NCBI GenBank assembly: GCA_020632995.1
Contig: JACKEN010000011.1
Coordinates: 62,001 to 126,000 of the forward strand
DNA length: 64,000 nucleotides
From: Deltaproteobacteria bacterium
GTDB taxonomy: Bacteria; Myxococcota; Kuafuiibacteriia; Kuafuiibacteriales; Kuafuiibacteriaceae
Direction: 5' to 3'
Shown: piece by piece, positions 44,903 to 53,469 of the stretch
Position numbering within the stretch: position 1 is the stretch's first letter
Layout of the letters: each line of letters begins with the position of its first letter
Translations under genes and position numbers: made by a program
Notes under the pieces: model-generated
Told to the model about the DNA's origin: nothing
Seen by the model: the letters and a program-made list of their open reading frames with translations, nothing else
The model's database searches: none

Positions 44903-44939
44903 AGGCTCCCGGGCCGGCGGCGCCGTCGCACCCCTCGCC

Positions 44940-44956
44940 GCGGGGCTTCACCCCGC
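44940..44956. terminator. Hairpin between convergent genes, related to the prmC repeat
   Basis: GCGGGG, loop CTTCA, CCCCGC. Lies in the 75-base gap between the MYXO-CTERM gene and the convergent hypothetical gene. The following bases (CCCCGCTGCGCGCT, then CCGCTTGC) match the core of the tandem repeats in prmC. No T-tract. Confidence 0.4.
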
Positions 44957-44977
44957 TGCGCGCTCCGCTTGCGGGAG

Positions 44978-45352
44978 TCACAACCCGATCGAGGGCCGAC
45001 CGTGGGCGCCGCGCTCCCGGGCCAACAGGTGCCGGGTGCGTTGCACCGCCCACGCGAGGTAGGCGCCCGCCGCCCGGGCCTGGGTCTCGGTCTCCACCAG
45101 CAGGCTGGCGCTCCCGCTCCGCCCCGAGATCTCGGTCGGCCAGGGGCCCGGCCGGACCCACAGCCCGGACAGGTCCACCCGGACCCCGCCGCCCTTCGCG
45201 GTGCGCGGACGGAGGAAGGCGAGGGCCCGGCCGTCGCAGTCGGTGCGGCGGTAGCGGGCCGGGCGCCGGCCCCGGACCCGCCCCTCCCGGGCCTCGGGGA
45301 CCAGGTGCAGCAGGGCCTGGATGATGAGGTCGATCAGCTGATCTTGGGGCAT
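44978..45352 (-). CDS. Hypothetical protein
   Basis: 124 residues from ATG 45352 (in-frame GTG 45358 and TTG 45382 are alternatives; none has a clear ribosome-binding site). Begins MPQDQLIDLIIQALLHLVPE, an amphipathic helix, then an Arg-rich middle with RTDCDGRALAFLRPR and a C-terminal helix (TQARAAGAYLAWAVQRTRHL). No recognised family. A real but weakly supported gene. Confidence 0.45.
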   Translation of the reverse strand: MPQDQLIDLIIQALLHLVPEAREGRVRGRRPARYRRTDCDGRALAFLRPRTAKGGGVRVDLSGLWVRPGPWPTEISGRSGSASLLVETETQARAAGAYLAWAVQRTRHLLARERGAHGRPSIGL

Positions 45353-45425
45353 GCCCACGCTCAGAAGCAGGTGGCGGGCCAACCTACATCCCCACCGAAT
45401 CCTGGGCGCCGACGCGGTATTTCGC

Positions 45426-45450
45426 CCGGCCCCGGACGGACGGGGGCCGG
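45426..45450. other. Inverted repeat upstream of asnB
   Basis: CCGGCCCC (45426-45433) pairs with GGGGCCGG (45443-45450) over a 9-base loop, about 80 bases before the asnB start. It could be a leader hairpin or an operator. Nothing else is seen in 45353-45532. Confidence 0.35.
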
Positions 45451-45532
45451 ACGCCGGACCGCATGCCCGAAACGGGTGTCAGGTCCGCTTGCCCCCCCAC
45501 TTGGGGCGCCCTATGTTTCCACCGCGTCCACC

Positions 45533-47368
45533 ATGTGCGGCATCACCGGAATCTTTCAACGACGCGAGGGCCGTCCCGACCCGCAGGTGCTGGACGCCAT
45601 GACGGACGCCCTCGTCCACCGCGGCCCTGACGGCCGAGGGACCTATCTGCACGAGGGGGTGGGCCTCGGGCACCGTCGCCTGTCGATCATCGGGCTCTCG
45701 GACGGTCAGCAGCCGATGACCAACCGGACCCGGGACATCTGGGTCACCTACAACGGCGAGATCTACAACTACATGCTCCTGAAGCAGGAGCTGGAGTCGC
45801 TCGGCTACGAGTTCCGGACCCACTCCGACACCGAGGTCATCGTCCACGGCTACCAGGCCTGGGGCGACCACGTGATCGATCGGCTGCGGGGCATCTTCGC
45901 CTTCGTGATCTACGACCAGCCGCGGCGGCGCCTGCTCGGGGTGCGCGATCGGTTGGGGGTGAAGCCGCTCTACTATCACCTCACGCCGGAGCTCTTCCTG
46001 TTCGGCTCCGAGCCGAAGGCGCTGTTGAAGCACCCGCGGATGCCGAAGCGCCCCGACCTCGACACCATCCACCTGTGCATGCGCTACGGCTACCCGCCCG
46101 CCCACTACTCGGCGTTCGCGGGCATGCACCAGCTCGAGCCCGGCTGCTACATCTCGGTCGACCGCGAGCACCACCGGGTGGTGCGCTACTGGACGCCGCC
46201 CGAGCTGGGCTCCGACGATCCGCCCAACGCCGACGCGGAGCTCGACCGCCAGGTCGACGAGACGGTCGAGATCGAGCTGATGAGCGAGGTGCCGCTCGGC
46301 GCCTTCCTCTCCGGCGGGATCGACTCCTCGGTGGTGGCGGCGTCGATCGCGCGCAACCCGAAGCTGATCGAGCGGCCGCGCACCTTCTGCATCGGGTTCC
46401 CGGAGCCGAAGTACGACGAGTCCAAGTACTCGAAGGCGGTGGCGGACAGCCTGGGCCTCGCTCACCACGTGGAGACGATGTCGGTCGACTCGCTCGGCCT
46501 CCTCGACAAGCTGGTCGAGATCTACGACGAGCCCTTCGGCGACTCCTCGGCCATCCCGACCTACGCGCTGTGCAAGATGGCGCGACAGCACGTGACGGTG
46601 GCGCTGTCGGGCGACGGCGGGGACGAGGTGTTCGGCGGCTACCGGCGCTACAAGAAGCTGCACGGCTACCGCGAGCTGCCGTCGCTGGCCCGCCGGGCCT
46701 CGGCCATCGTGGCCAACCGCATGCCGACCGGGGTGCGCGGTGCGGGGCGGCTGGAGCGCATGGGCCTCACCATGCCGCACCAGTACGAGCACGAGATCAC
46801 GCTCTTTCAGCACCGGCACTTCGAGGAGCTGTTGACCCCGGATCTCGATCGTCAGGTGGACTGGTCGCTCGCCGACCTGTTCGCGCGGGCCCCGGGCAAG
46901 GGCCCGGTGCAGAAGGCGCAGTGGGTGGACCTCATGAGCTACCTGCCGGGCGACATCCTGACCAAGGTCGACCGGGCGAGCATGGCGAACTCGCTCGAGG
47001 TGCGGGTGCCGCTGTTGGATCACGTATTCGTGGAGTGGGCGGCGACGCTCCCGCCCGAGAAGGCCTTCGGCGACGGGCAGATGAAGGTGGCGCTGAAGGA
47101 TCACCTCGCGCGCCGGGTGCCGCGCAACCTGATCGACCGCCCGAAGATGGGCTTCGGCGTCCCGCTCGAGTACTGGCTCGGGGGCGAGAACGGGCTCACC
47201 CGCATCGCGGAGGGCCTCAAGGCCAAGCACCCCCAGGGCAAGTTCTATAGCCCGGTGCGGGCGAACGCGGTGACCGAGCTGGCGCGCCAGCACGGCCACA
47301 GCGACACCACGGCTCAGGTGTGGATGGTGTTGTTCCTCGAGACGTGGTGGCAGCGCCACTTCGTGTAG
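45533..47368 (+). CDS. asnB: Glutamine-hydrolysing asparagine synthetase
   Basis: 611 residues beginning MCGITGIFQR, with Cys2 as the glutaminase nucleophile, YNGEIYNY (about 77) and RLGVKPLYY in the Ntn domain. The synthetase domain has the PP-loop FLSGGIDSSVVAA (about 261-273) and SGDGGDEVFGGYRRY. Length is near that of exosortase-cluster and surface-polysaccharide-associated AsnB proteins, so the target may be a glycan or peptide rather than free aspartate. Nine bases separate it from the AsnB-like gene downstream. Confidence 0.93.
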   Translation: MCGITGIFQRREGRPDPQVLDAMTDALVHRGPDGRGTYLHEGVGLGHRRLSIIGLSDGQQPMTNRTRDIWVTYNGEIYNYMLLKQELESLGYEFRTHSDTEVIVHGYQAWGDHVIDRLRGIFAFVIYDQPRRRLLGVRDRLGVKPLYYHLTPELFLFGSEPKALLKHPRMPKRPDLDTIHLCMRYGYPPAHYSAFAGMHQLEPGCYISVDREHHRVVRYWTPPELGSDDPPNADAELDRQVDETVEIELMSEVPLGAFLSGGIDSSVVAASIARNPKLIERPRTFCIGFPEPKYDESKYSKAVADSLGLAHHVETMSVDSLGLLDKLVEIYDEPFGDSSAIPTYALCKMARQHVTVALSGDGGDEVFGGYRRYKKLHGYRELPSLARRASAIVANRMPTGVRGAGRLERMGLTMPHQYEHEITLFQHRHFEELLTPDLDRQVDWSLADLFARAPGKGPVQKAQWVDLMSYLPGDILTKVDRASMANSLEVRVPLLDHVFVEWAATLPPEKAFGDGQMKVALKDHLARRVPRNLIDRPKMGFGVPLEYWLGGENGLTRIAEGLKAKHPQGKFYSPVRANAVTELARQHGHSDTTAQVWMVLFLETWWQRHFV

Positions 47369-47377
47369 ACTGCCGCC

Positions 47378-49357
47378 GTGCCCAACCTGGTGGCCATCGT
47401 CGACCGCACCGCCTCGAAGGAGGCGCTGGGGGCGGACCTCGACCGCATGATGGATGCGGTGGATCTGCCCGCCTTCCACTTCCCGCGCCGGGCCGCGATC
47501 GAGGACGGGGTGGCGGCGGGGAACGTGCTCCCCGGCATGAACGCCAACCTCGCCCAGCCCGCCCGCTCGGGGCGGCGCTGGTTGATGCTCGACGGCGAGA
47601 TCCTGGGGGTGCAGGCGCTGAAAGACGACTTGCGCCGCGCGGGGCGTGAGGTCGACACCGACGACGACGCCGAGCTGGCGATGACCGCGTTCGAGGTGTT
47701 CGGGCCGGACTTCTATCAGCGGATGAACGGCACCTGGAACATGGTGTTCCACGACGGTGACTCCGGCGCGACCTACGTCGTCACCGATCGCCTCGGTAGC
47801 CGCCTGCTCTTCTTCGCCCACGACGCGGGGCGGCTCGTCTGCGCGAACGAGATGAAGGGGGTCATCGCGGGGCGCAAGGTGCCCAGCAGACCGGGCGGGG
47901 TCGGCCTGATGGCGCTGTTGTCCGCGGGCGGGCACCACGGGACCCGGACCTGGATCTCGGGCATCGAGACCGTGCCCCCGGGCACGGTGATCCGCATCGA
48001 TCGTGAGGGGCGGCGCACCGATCGTCGCTACTGGCGCTTCGCCTTCAACGAGGGCGGGCCCGAGATGTCCGAGGAGGACTACGCGGCCGCCTTCGCCCGG
48101 AGCCTGCGCGCGGCCACCGAGCGCGCGATGAAGCTCTCGGACCGCTTCCCGATCGCCATCACCCTCTCGGGCGGGCTCGACAGCCGGGCGGTGGCGCTGT
48201 CGATCGACAAGCGGCACATCCCGATGGAGGCGATCACCTACGGTGATCCGGACAGCAACGACGTCCGCTTCGCGCGGCAGCTGGCCGAGGTGATCGGCCT
48301 CCGGCACCTCTACATCGAGAGCCTGCGCCCGGGGCTCGAGGCGGACAGCGAGCGGGTCTTCAAGGAGCTCACCGGCGTCACCGAGAAGCCCGGCTTCTAC
48401 TCGATGCAGGCCGACCGCATCCTGTGGCGCTGTGAGGCCCTGACCAACTTCGACGGCCTGGCCTCGATGATCTGGCACCCCGTCTACAAGAAGCACATGC
48501 GCTTCATGTTGAACGGGGCGGCGGGCGACGCGATGACCGGGAGCCACCTGACCCCCGATCTGATGCTGTACCCGGACCGCGAGAAGGTGGTCGACAGCTT
48601 CGTGCGGCGCTTCTTCTTCATGCCGCAGGAGGTCCTGCGCAAGGTCCTCAACCCGAGCTTCTACGCGGACTGGGGGCCGGAGCGTGACCGGGTGTTCCGT
48701 TCCGACTTCAACCACATCGACGCCGACGAGCCGCTCGCGGTGGCCAACACCTGGGACATGGAGAACCGGCAGCGCCGGGGCGCCTTCACCAGCTTCGTGA
48801 TGGAGCGCTACTTCTGCGACTGCCGCTCGCCCTTCCTCGACTACGAGCTCGACGACATGCTCGCGCGGGTGCCGGGGCGCTGGCGCTTCCAGCAGCGCAT
48901 CTACAAGCGGATGCTCGTGAAGCACTTCCCGGAGGCGGCGCACGTGCCGTGGGCGTACACCGGCGGCCGCATCACCGCCTCGCCGACCTACGAGTTCGCG
49001 CGCGAGGTCTTCAACTTCGGGCGGGCGCGGGCCAAGCGCATGCTCCAGCGGGGCCCCGGCCGGGCGAAGCAGCGCTGGGACTTCCGCGACGTGGTGGGGC
49101 TCATGCGGGCCGACACCGCCATGCACGAGATGCTCGACGCCTTCACCCGGAGCGACCTGTTCCCGAGCGAGGTCTTCGACGCCCAGGGGGTGCGCGAGCT
49201 CGCCGAGGACTACCGCCGCGACGGCAGCCACGTGCAGCACGTGATGTTCACCAACCTGGTCGGCATCGGGCGCGTGATGCAGATGCTGATGGGCCCGGGC
49301 AAGATCGAGCTCCCCCCCACCGCCGACCCCGCGCGCTTCGGCGTGCCCACCGAGTGA
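47378..49357 (+). CDS. Asparagine-synthase-like protein lacking the glutaminase cysteine
   Basis: 659 residues from GTG 47378. The N-domain keeps the outline of an Ntn glutamine amidotransferase (RWLMLDGEILGV, DRLGSRLLFFAH) but begins MPNLVAI, so Cys2 is absent and glutamine hydrolysis is not expected. The second domain has an ATP-binding SGGLDSRAVALSI (about 265-277) and NGAAGDAMTGSHL. It may use ammonia or another amine, or form amide bonds as beta-lactam synthetase does. The adjacent true AsnB might supply ammonia. Substrate unknown. Confidence 0.85.
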   Translation: MPNLVAIVDRTASKEALGADLDRMMDAVDLPAFHFPRRAAIEDGVAAGNVLPGMNANLAQPARSGRRWLMLDGEILGVQALKDDLRRAGREVDTDDDAELAMTAFEVFGPDFYQRMNGTWNMVFHDGDSGATYVVTDRLGSRLLFFAHDAGRLVCANEMKGVIAGRKVPSRPGGVGLMALLSAGGHHGTRTWISGIETVPPGTVIRIDREGRRTDRRYWRFAFNEGGPEMSEEDYAAAFARSLRAATERAMKLSDRFPIAITLSGGLDSRAVALSIDKRHIPMEAITYGDPDSNDVRFARQLAEVIGLRHLYIESLRPGLEADSERVFKELTGVTEKPGFYSMQADRILWRCEALTNFDGLASMIWHPVYKKHMRFMLNGAAGDAMTGSHLTPDLMLYPDREKVVDSFVRRFFFMPQEVLRKVLNPSFYADWGPERDRVFRSDFNHIDADEPLAVANTWDMENRQRRGAFTSFVMERYFCDCRSPFLDYELDDMLARVPGRWRFQQRIYKRMLVKHFPEAAHVPWAYTGGRITASPTYEFAREVFNFGRARAKRMLQRGPGRAKQRWDFRDVVGLMRADTAMHEMLDAFTRSDLFPSEVFDAQGVRELAEDYRRDGSHVQHVMFTNLVGIGRVMQMLMGPGKIELPPTADPARFGVPTE

Positions 49358-49358
49358 G

Positions 49359-50288
49359 ATGAGCTTCACCTTCACCCCGGCCATCCAGACCCTCCTGATC
49401 TACCTGTACGGCTTCCAGGCGTTCGCCTCGGCGCTGTTCTTCATCCACCCCAAGCTCCGGAGCGAGCGGGCCCGCACCATGCGCCACGCCGCCCTCTCGT
49501 GGTGGCCGGTCACATTGTTCGGCGCGGTGATGGTGGTGGGCGGCCAGTGGGTCGCGGTGGCGGCCAGCGTGCTCCTGAGCGGCCTCGCCCTCCGCGAGCT
49601 CCTGCGCCTGCTCCCCGCCCGCACCCGCTTCGTCGACGCCGCGGTGTGGGCGGCCATCCCGGTGCACTACGGGGCGATGCTCCTGTTCCGCGACCCCACC
49701 CGCTTCTACGCGGTGGGCATCGGGTGGGCCTACGCGGTGCTGCCGGTGGTGGTGTTCATGGCCGACGGACCGAAGGCCTACTTGCGCCGGGTGGCCCAGC
49801 TCCAGTGGGCGGTGGTCCTCGCGGTGCTCGGCCTGTCGCACCTGGCGTGGGTCCTGGGCCCGGCCGCCGGGCCCGGGACCGCTGGGACCCGGGCCGAGCT
49901 GGTGACGTTCCTCTTCCTCCTCGTGATGTCGAACGACGCGGCGCAGTTCGTGTTCGGCAAGGCCTTCGGGCGCCACCTCCTCGCGCCGCGCATCAGCCCC
50001 AAGAAGACGTGGGAGGGCTTCCTGGGCGGGCTCGCGGTGGTGCTCGGCCTCGCCGCGCTGGCCCGGACCCTCCTCACCCCGTTCTCCCTCCCTGCCGCGC
50101 TCGCGGTGGGGGCGGGGGCGGCCACCCTCGGGCTCCTGGGCGACCTGGTGCTCTCGTCGATCAAGCGGGACCTCGGCGCCAAGGACTCCGGCCGGCTCCT
50201 GCCCGGGCAGGGCGGGGCGGTGGACCGCCTCGACAGCCTCATCTTCACCGCGCCGCTCTTCGCGCACCTCATCGGAGCGTTCTCGTGA
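49359..50288 (+). CDS. cdsA: Phosphatidate cytidylyltransferase (CDP-diglyceride synthase)
   Basis: Makes CDP-diacylglycerol from phosphatidate and CTP in the membrane. 309 residues, about eight helices. The family signature appears as SSIKRDLGAKDSGRLLPG followed by QGGAVDR (about 265-290); the usual His of PGHGG is Gln here. SPKKTWEGFLGG near 210 is also conserved. It starts one base after the AsnB-like stop and overlaps the next gene by GTGA. Confidence 0.9.
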   Translation: MSFTFTPAIQTLLIYLYGFQAFASALFFIHPKLRSERARTMRHAALSWWPVTLFGAVMVVGGQWVAVAASVLLSGLALRELLRLLPARTRFVDAAVWAAIPVHYGAMLLFRDPTRFYAVGIGWAYAVLPVVVFMADGPKAYLRRVAQLQWAVVLAVLGLSHLAWVLGPAAGPGTAGTRAELVTFLFLLVMSNDAAQFVFGKAFGRHLLAPRISPKKTWEGFLGGLAVVLGLAALARTLLTPFSLPAALAVGAGAATLGLLGDLVLSSIKRDLGAKDSGRLLPGQGGAVDRLDSLIFTAPLFAHLIGAFS

Positions 50289-50926
50289 GCCGCTTCTTCC
50301 CGCCCCTCGCCTACCTGAACGTGCCCAACGTGCTCACCACCCTGGCCGCGCTCCTCGGCATGGTGTCCCTGTGGGCGCTCGCTCGGGGGCAGGTGCACAG
50401 CGCGGCGGTGGCCTACGCGTGCGTCCTCGGGCTCGACCACCTCGACGGGATCGCGGCGCGCACGCTCAAGCAGAGCACGCGCCTCGGCCTGCAGCTGGAC
50501 AGCCTGGCCGACGCGGTGAGCTTCGTCGTGTTGCCGCCGGTGGCGGGCTGGATGCTGGGGCAGCGGGGCTACCTGGTCATGGCGAGCATGGCCGCCTACG
50601 TGGTGGCGGGGCTGTGGCGCCTCGCCTACTACAACGTGCATGGGCTCGAGCTGGCGGAGGGCAAGCTGGCTTTCCGCGGCCTCCCCACCACCTACGTGGG
50701 GGCGTTCTTCCTCGTCGGGGTGATCTGGAGCCACGCCCTCGCCCTCGACGTGAGCCTCCTCGCGCCCGCCTTCTATGGGGTGATGGCCGCGCTCATGGTG
50801 AGCGCGGTGCCGGTGCCCAAGCGGGGGCTCCTGCTCCCGATCACCGGCGCCCTGGTGGCGGGGACGGTGCTCGCCTTCACTCTCGAGTGGATCGGCGGAA
50901 GCTGGCCAGCGCGGCCAGGTAGCTGA
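50285..50926 (+). CDS. CDP-alcohol phosphatidyltransferase (PssA-like)
   Basis: 213 residues with a perfect CDP-alcohol motif: D-G-x2-A-R-x8-G-x3-D-x3-D (DGIAARTLKQSTRLG then LQLDSLAD, about 58-79), in a protein of about six helices. Could make phosphatidylserine or another phospholipid from the CDP-diacylglycerol supplied by the upstream gene. GTG start overlapping the cdsA stop. Its 3' end overlaps the convergent dihydroorotate-dehydrogenase-like gene by 50 bases. Confidence 0.88.
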   Translation: MSRFFPPLAYLNVPNVLTTLAALLGMVSLWALARGQVHSAAVAYACVLGLDHLDGIAARTLKQSTRLGLQLDSLADAVSFVVLPPVAGWMLGQRGYLVMASMAAYVVAGLWRLAYYNVHGLELAEGKLAFRGLPTTYVGAFFLVGVIWSHALALDVSLLAPAFYGVMAALMVSAVPVPKRGLLLPITGALVAGTVLAFTLEWIGGSWPARPGS

Positions 50927-51890
50927 TCCGCTCGAAGTTGTCGGGGTCCGGGCTGTTCCGCTGGCTCAGGGCGCCCTGGATCGCGTCGAGGCTCGGGTGG
51001 TCGTGGGCCTCGAGCCAGGCCTCCATGCCCCGCAGGGTGCGGCTCACCCAGGGCGGGCCGTGCCGGAGCAGGGCGGAGGCCGTGGTCACCGCGTCCGCGC
51101 CGGCCACGATCAGCTTCAGGGCGTCTTCGGCGGTGTGGACCCCGGTGGAGGCGGCGAGGCTGCAGTTCACCTTGCCCTCCATGAGGGCGATCCAGCGCAG
51201 GCCCAGCCTGAGCTCGTCGGAGCTGGACAGGCGCAGGTTCGGCAAGACCTCTTGCCGCTCGAGGTCGATCTCCGGCTGCATGAAGCGGCTGAAGAGCACC
51301 AGCCCGTCTGCCCCCGCCTGCGACAGGCGGCGGGCCATGTGGAGCGGCGCGCTGTAGAAGGGGAGGATCTTCACCGCGAGCGGGATCCGCACCGCCTGGC
51401 GCACCTCGCGGACCAGGGTGACCTGCTCCTCCTCGACCTGCGCCCCGCTCGCCTCGGGGTCGGTGGGCACGTGGTAGATGTTGAGCTCGAGCGCGTCCGC
51501 GCCCGCCTGCTGGATCAGGTTGGCGTAGTGCACCCAGCCCCCGGCGGAGGTGCCGTTCAGGCTGGCGATCACCGGGATCTCGAGGCTCTGCTTCGCCACC
51601 CGGATCTTGTCGAGGTACTCGTCGGGGCCGGCGTTGTAGTCGTCGAGCTCGGGGAAGTAACCCTCCGACGCCTCGAAGTACGCGCCGGTCCCGAGGTGGT
51701 GCATGGTGACGAGCTCCATCTCCTCGTGCTCGAGCTGCTCCTCGAACAGGGAGGGGAGGGTGACTGCGCCGATGCCTGCGTCCTCCAGCGCTCTCAGGGC
51801 GTCTACGTGGGCCGTCACGGGGCTGGCTGCGGCCACCAACGGGTTCTTGAGGTCGAGACCCATGTAGCGAGTGGCGAGCTTCGGGCTCAT
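50877..51890 (-). CDS. Dihydroorotate dehydrogenase-like flavoprotein
   Basis: 337 residues. TIM-barrel of the PyrD family: MGLDLKNPLVAAASPVTA (about 10-27), PVIASLNGTSAGGWVHYA, ALELNIYHVP, PLAVKILPFYS (FMN phosphate and catalytic region) and NCSLAASTGVHTAEDALKLIVAGADAV near 250-275 (FMN loop). The Cys or Ser base of true PyrD is not clear and the N-terminus differs, so pyrimidine synthesis is not assured; such homologs are common in operons of unknown function. ATG 51890 is the likely start. Confidence 0.82.
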   Translation of the reverse strand: MSPKLATRYMGLDLKNPLVAAASPVTAHVDALRALEDAGIGAVTLPSLFEEQLEHEEMELVTMHHLGTGAYFEASEGYFPELDDYNAGPDEYLDKIRVAKQSLEIPVIASLNGTSAGGWVHYANLIQQAGADALELNIYHVPTDPEASGAQVEEEQVTLVREVRQAVRIPLAVKILPFYSAPLHMARRLSQAGADGLVLFSRFMQPEIDLERQEVLPNLRLSSSDELRLGLRWIALMEGKVNCSLAASTGVHTAEDALKLIVAGADAVTTASALLRHGPPWVSRTLRGMEAWLEAHDHPSLDAIQGALSQRNSPDPDNFERISYLAALASFRRSTRE

Positions 51891-52058
51891 GCAGCTCTGC
51901 AACGCAATGCACGTGCCACGTCCGCCAAAGCGCCCCTTTGGTCCCCTCGTCACCGAACCGGGTGTAGACCCCAGGGGTTGGTTACGACGGCGCGAAAGGC
52001 GCCTACTGTTATCGGATTTAGCGGAGGTTCGGGGCGCCGGTTACTCGTGGGTGATCCG

Positions 52059-52076
52059 GTGACGGCGCTCCGTCAC
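52059..52076. promoter_or_regulatory. Perfect inverted repeat upstream of a sigma-54 promoter
   Basis: GTGACGG, CGCT, CCGTCAC. It ends 42 bases before the -24 element at 52119, and GCCATGGC and GCCATGGG lie between. Position and symmetry suit a regulator-binding site, but enhancer sites are usually a little farther upstream. 51891-52058 shows no other feature. Confidence 0.45.
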
Positions 52077-52118
52077 GGCCGCGTGACTCGCCATGGCGCG
52101 GGCCATGGGCGCGTCAGC

Positions 52119-52134
52119 TGGCACAGGGGTTGCT
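52119..52134 (+). promoter_or_regulatory. Consensus sigma-54 promoter
   Basis: TGGCACAGGGGTTGCT fits TGGCAC-R-N4-TTGCW at every defined position. Transcription is expected near 52145, giving a leader of about 143 bases before the glycosyltransferase GTG at 52288. Sigma-54 promoters need an ATP-driven activator protein; candidates for its site lie at 52059-52076. Confidence 0.75.
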
Positions 52135-52145
52135 GCGGACGAGCC

Positions 52146-52250
52146 CCAAGTCGGAGCCCAGGTCTTCGGACCTGACTCCGTGCGAGCATCTCGGTGCTCG
52201 TCCTCCTCCAGGCACCGGGTGCCCACCGCCGAAGGGTACCCGGTGCCGAC
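52146..52250 (+). ncRNA. Structured leader or small RNA with three hairpins
   Basis: Immediately downstream of the sigma-54 site. Hairpin 1: CGGAG-CC-CAGGTC, loop TTCG, GACCTG-A-CTCCG (52152-52180), closed by a stable UUCG tetraloop. Hairpin 2: CGAGCA, loop TCTCGG, TGCTCG (52183-52200). Hairpin 3: GGCACCGGGT (52211-52220) with ACCCGGTGCC (52238-52247), a perfect 10-bp stem. No T-run follows hairpin 3. It could be a regulatory leader or a small RNA processed from the mRNA. Confidence 0.45.
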
Positions 52251-52287
52251 CTTTCATCTCGCCCCCGAGGCTGATAAACCGCGAGCC

Positions 52288-53448
52288 GTGACGCGCTTGC
52301 GGGTGCTGGCCATCACCACCCTCTTCCCCAGCCAGGCAGATCCGGGGCATGCGCCCTTCAACCGGCAGCAGTTCGCGCACCTGGCGCGCCGCGTCGACCT
52401 CGAGGTCCAGGCGGTGGTGCCGTGGCGCTTCGCCCCGCCGCTGGGGCGCGCTCGGAGCCCCGAGATCGCGTGGCGGGAGTGGATCGACTCGGTGGAGGTC
52501 CGGCACCCGCGCTTCGTGACCCTCCGCGGCCTCGCCCCGCTGAACGCGGCGTTGATGAGCGCCTCGGTGGCGCCGGCCCTCCTGGCCCGCCGGCTGCGGG
52601 GCGCGCGCTACGACGTGGTGCTCGGCGCCTACGCCTACCCCGACGGGGTGGCGGCGGTCCTCCTGGCCAAGGCCATGGGCCTCCCGGTGGTTGTGAAGTG
52701 CCACGGCAGCGATCTGAACCGGGTGCCCGAGCAGCTGGCGGCGCGCCTCCAGATGCAAGCCATCTTGCCGAAGGCGGATCGGCTGGTGGTGGTGAGCGCG
52801 AAGCTGGGGGAGCGCGCCCAGGAGCTGGGGGTCTCGGCCGATCGGATCGACCTCGTCTACAACGGCATCGATCGGGAGCGCTTCCGTGTCCGCGACGCGC
52901 GGGAGGCCCGCCGCGCCCTGGGGCTGCCGGAGGAGGGGCGGCTGGTGCTGTACGTGGGCACCCTGGCCGAGCACAAGGGGGCCGGCGACCTGCTGGACGC
53001 CGCCGCGATCCTGGCCAAGCTGAGGCCCGAGGTGCGGGTGGTCTTCGTCGGCGACGGCCCGCTCGCGCGCCGGGTTGCGGAGGGGCCGCCCAACGTCCTC
53101 GCCGCCGGCCGGCGCAGCCACGAGGAGGTCGCGCGCTACATGAACGCCTGCGATCTGCTCTGCCTCCCCAGCTGGGACGAGGGCCTCCCGAACGTGGTGC
53201 GTGAAGCCCACGCGAGCGGGCGGCCGGTGGTGGCCACCGGGGTGGGCGGGATCCCCGAGGCGGTGCACCGCCCGGAGCTCGGCCAGCTCGTGCCCCCGAA
53301 GGACCCCGCCCGCCTGGTGGAGGCGCTCCTGTTGCAGCTGGACAGCGCGCCCCTTGCGCCCGAGGCCCTGGCCGCCCTGGCGGACGTCCCCACCTGGGAG
53401 CAGAGCGCGGCTGAACTGGAAGCCAGCTTGCGGAGGGCCCTGCGGTAG
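52288..53448 (+). CDS. Glycosyltransferase family 4 protein
   Basis: 386 residues, GT-B fold. LFPSQADPGHAPFNRQQ near 12-28 and VVKCHGSDLNRVPEQ near 140 form the N-domain; VYNGIDRERF (about 190) and GTLAEHKGAGDLLDA (about 226-240) lie in the linker and nucleotide-binding regions; PSWDEGLPNVVREAHASGRPVVATGVGGIPE near 295-325 holds the E-x7-E sugar-nucleotide motif. Likely builds a surface polysaccharide. GTG 52288 begins the fold; the sequence upstream is leader rather than protein. Confidence 0.88.
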   Translation: MTRLRVLAITTLFPSQADPGHAPFNRQQFAHLARRVDLEVQAVVPWRFAPPLGRARSPEIAWREWIDSVEVRHPRFVTLRGLAPLNAALMSASVAPALLARRLRGARYDVVLGAYAYPDGVAAVLLAKAMGLPVVVKCHGSDLNRVPEQLAARLQMQAILPKADRLVVVSAKLGERAQELGVSADRIDLVYNGIDRERFRVRDAREARRALGLPEEGRLVLYVGTLAEHKGAGDLLDAAAILAKLRPEVRVVFVGDGPLARRVAEGPPNVLAAGRRSHEEVARYMNACDLLCLPSWDEGLPNVVREAHASGRPVVATGVGGIPEAVHRPELGQLVPPKDPARLVEALLLQLDSAPLAPEALAALADVPTWEQSAAELEASLRRALR

Positions 53449-53469
53449 GTCGCGGGCCCCTGTTCGGAC

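Noticed and set aside
45479..49384. 1301-codon minus-strand frame opposite asnB and the AsnB-like gene
   Set aside because: Composition is that of an antisense shadow and it has no start signal or motif.
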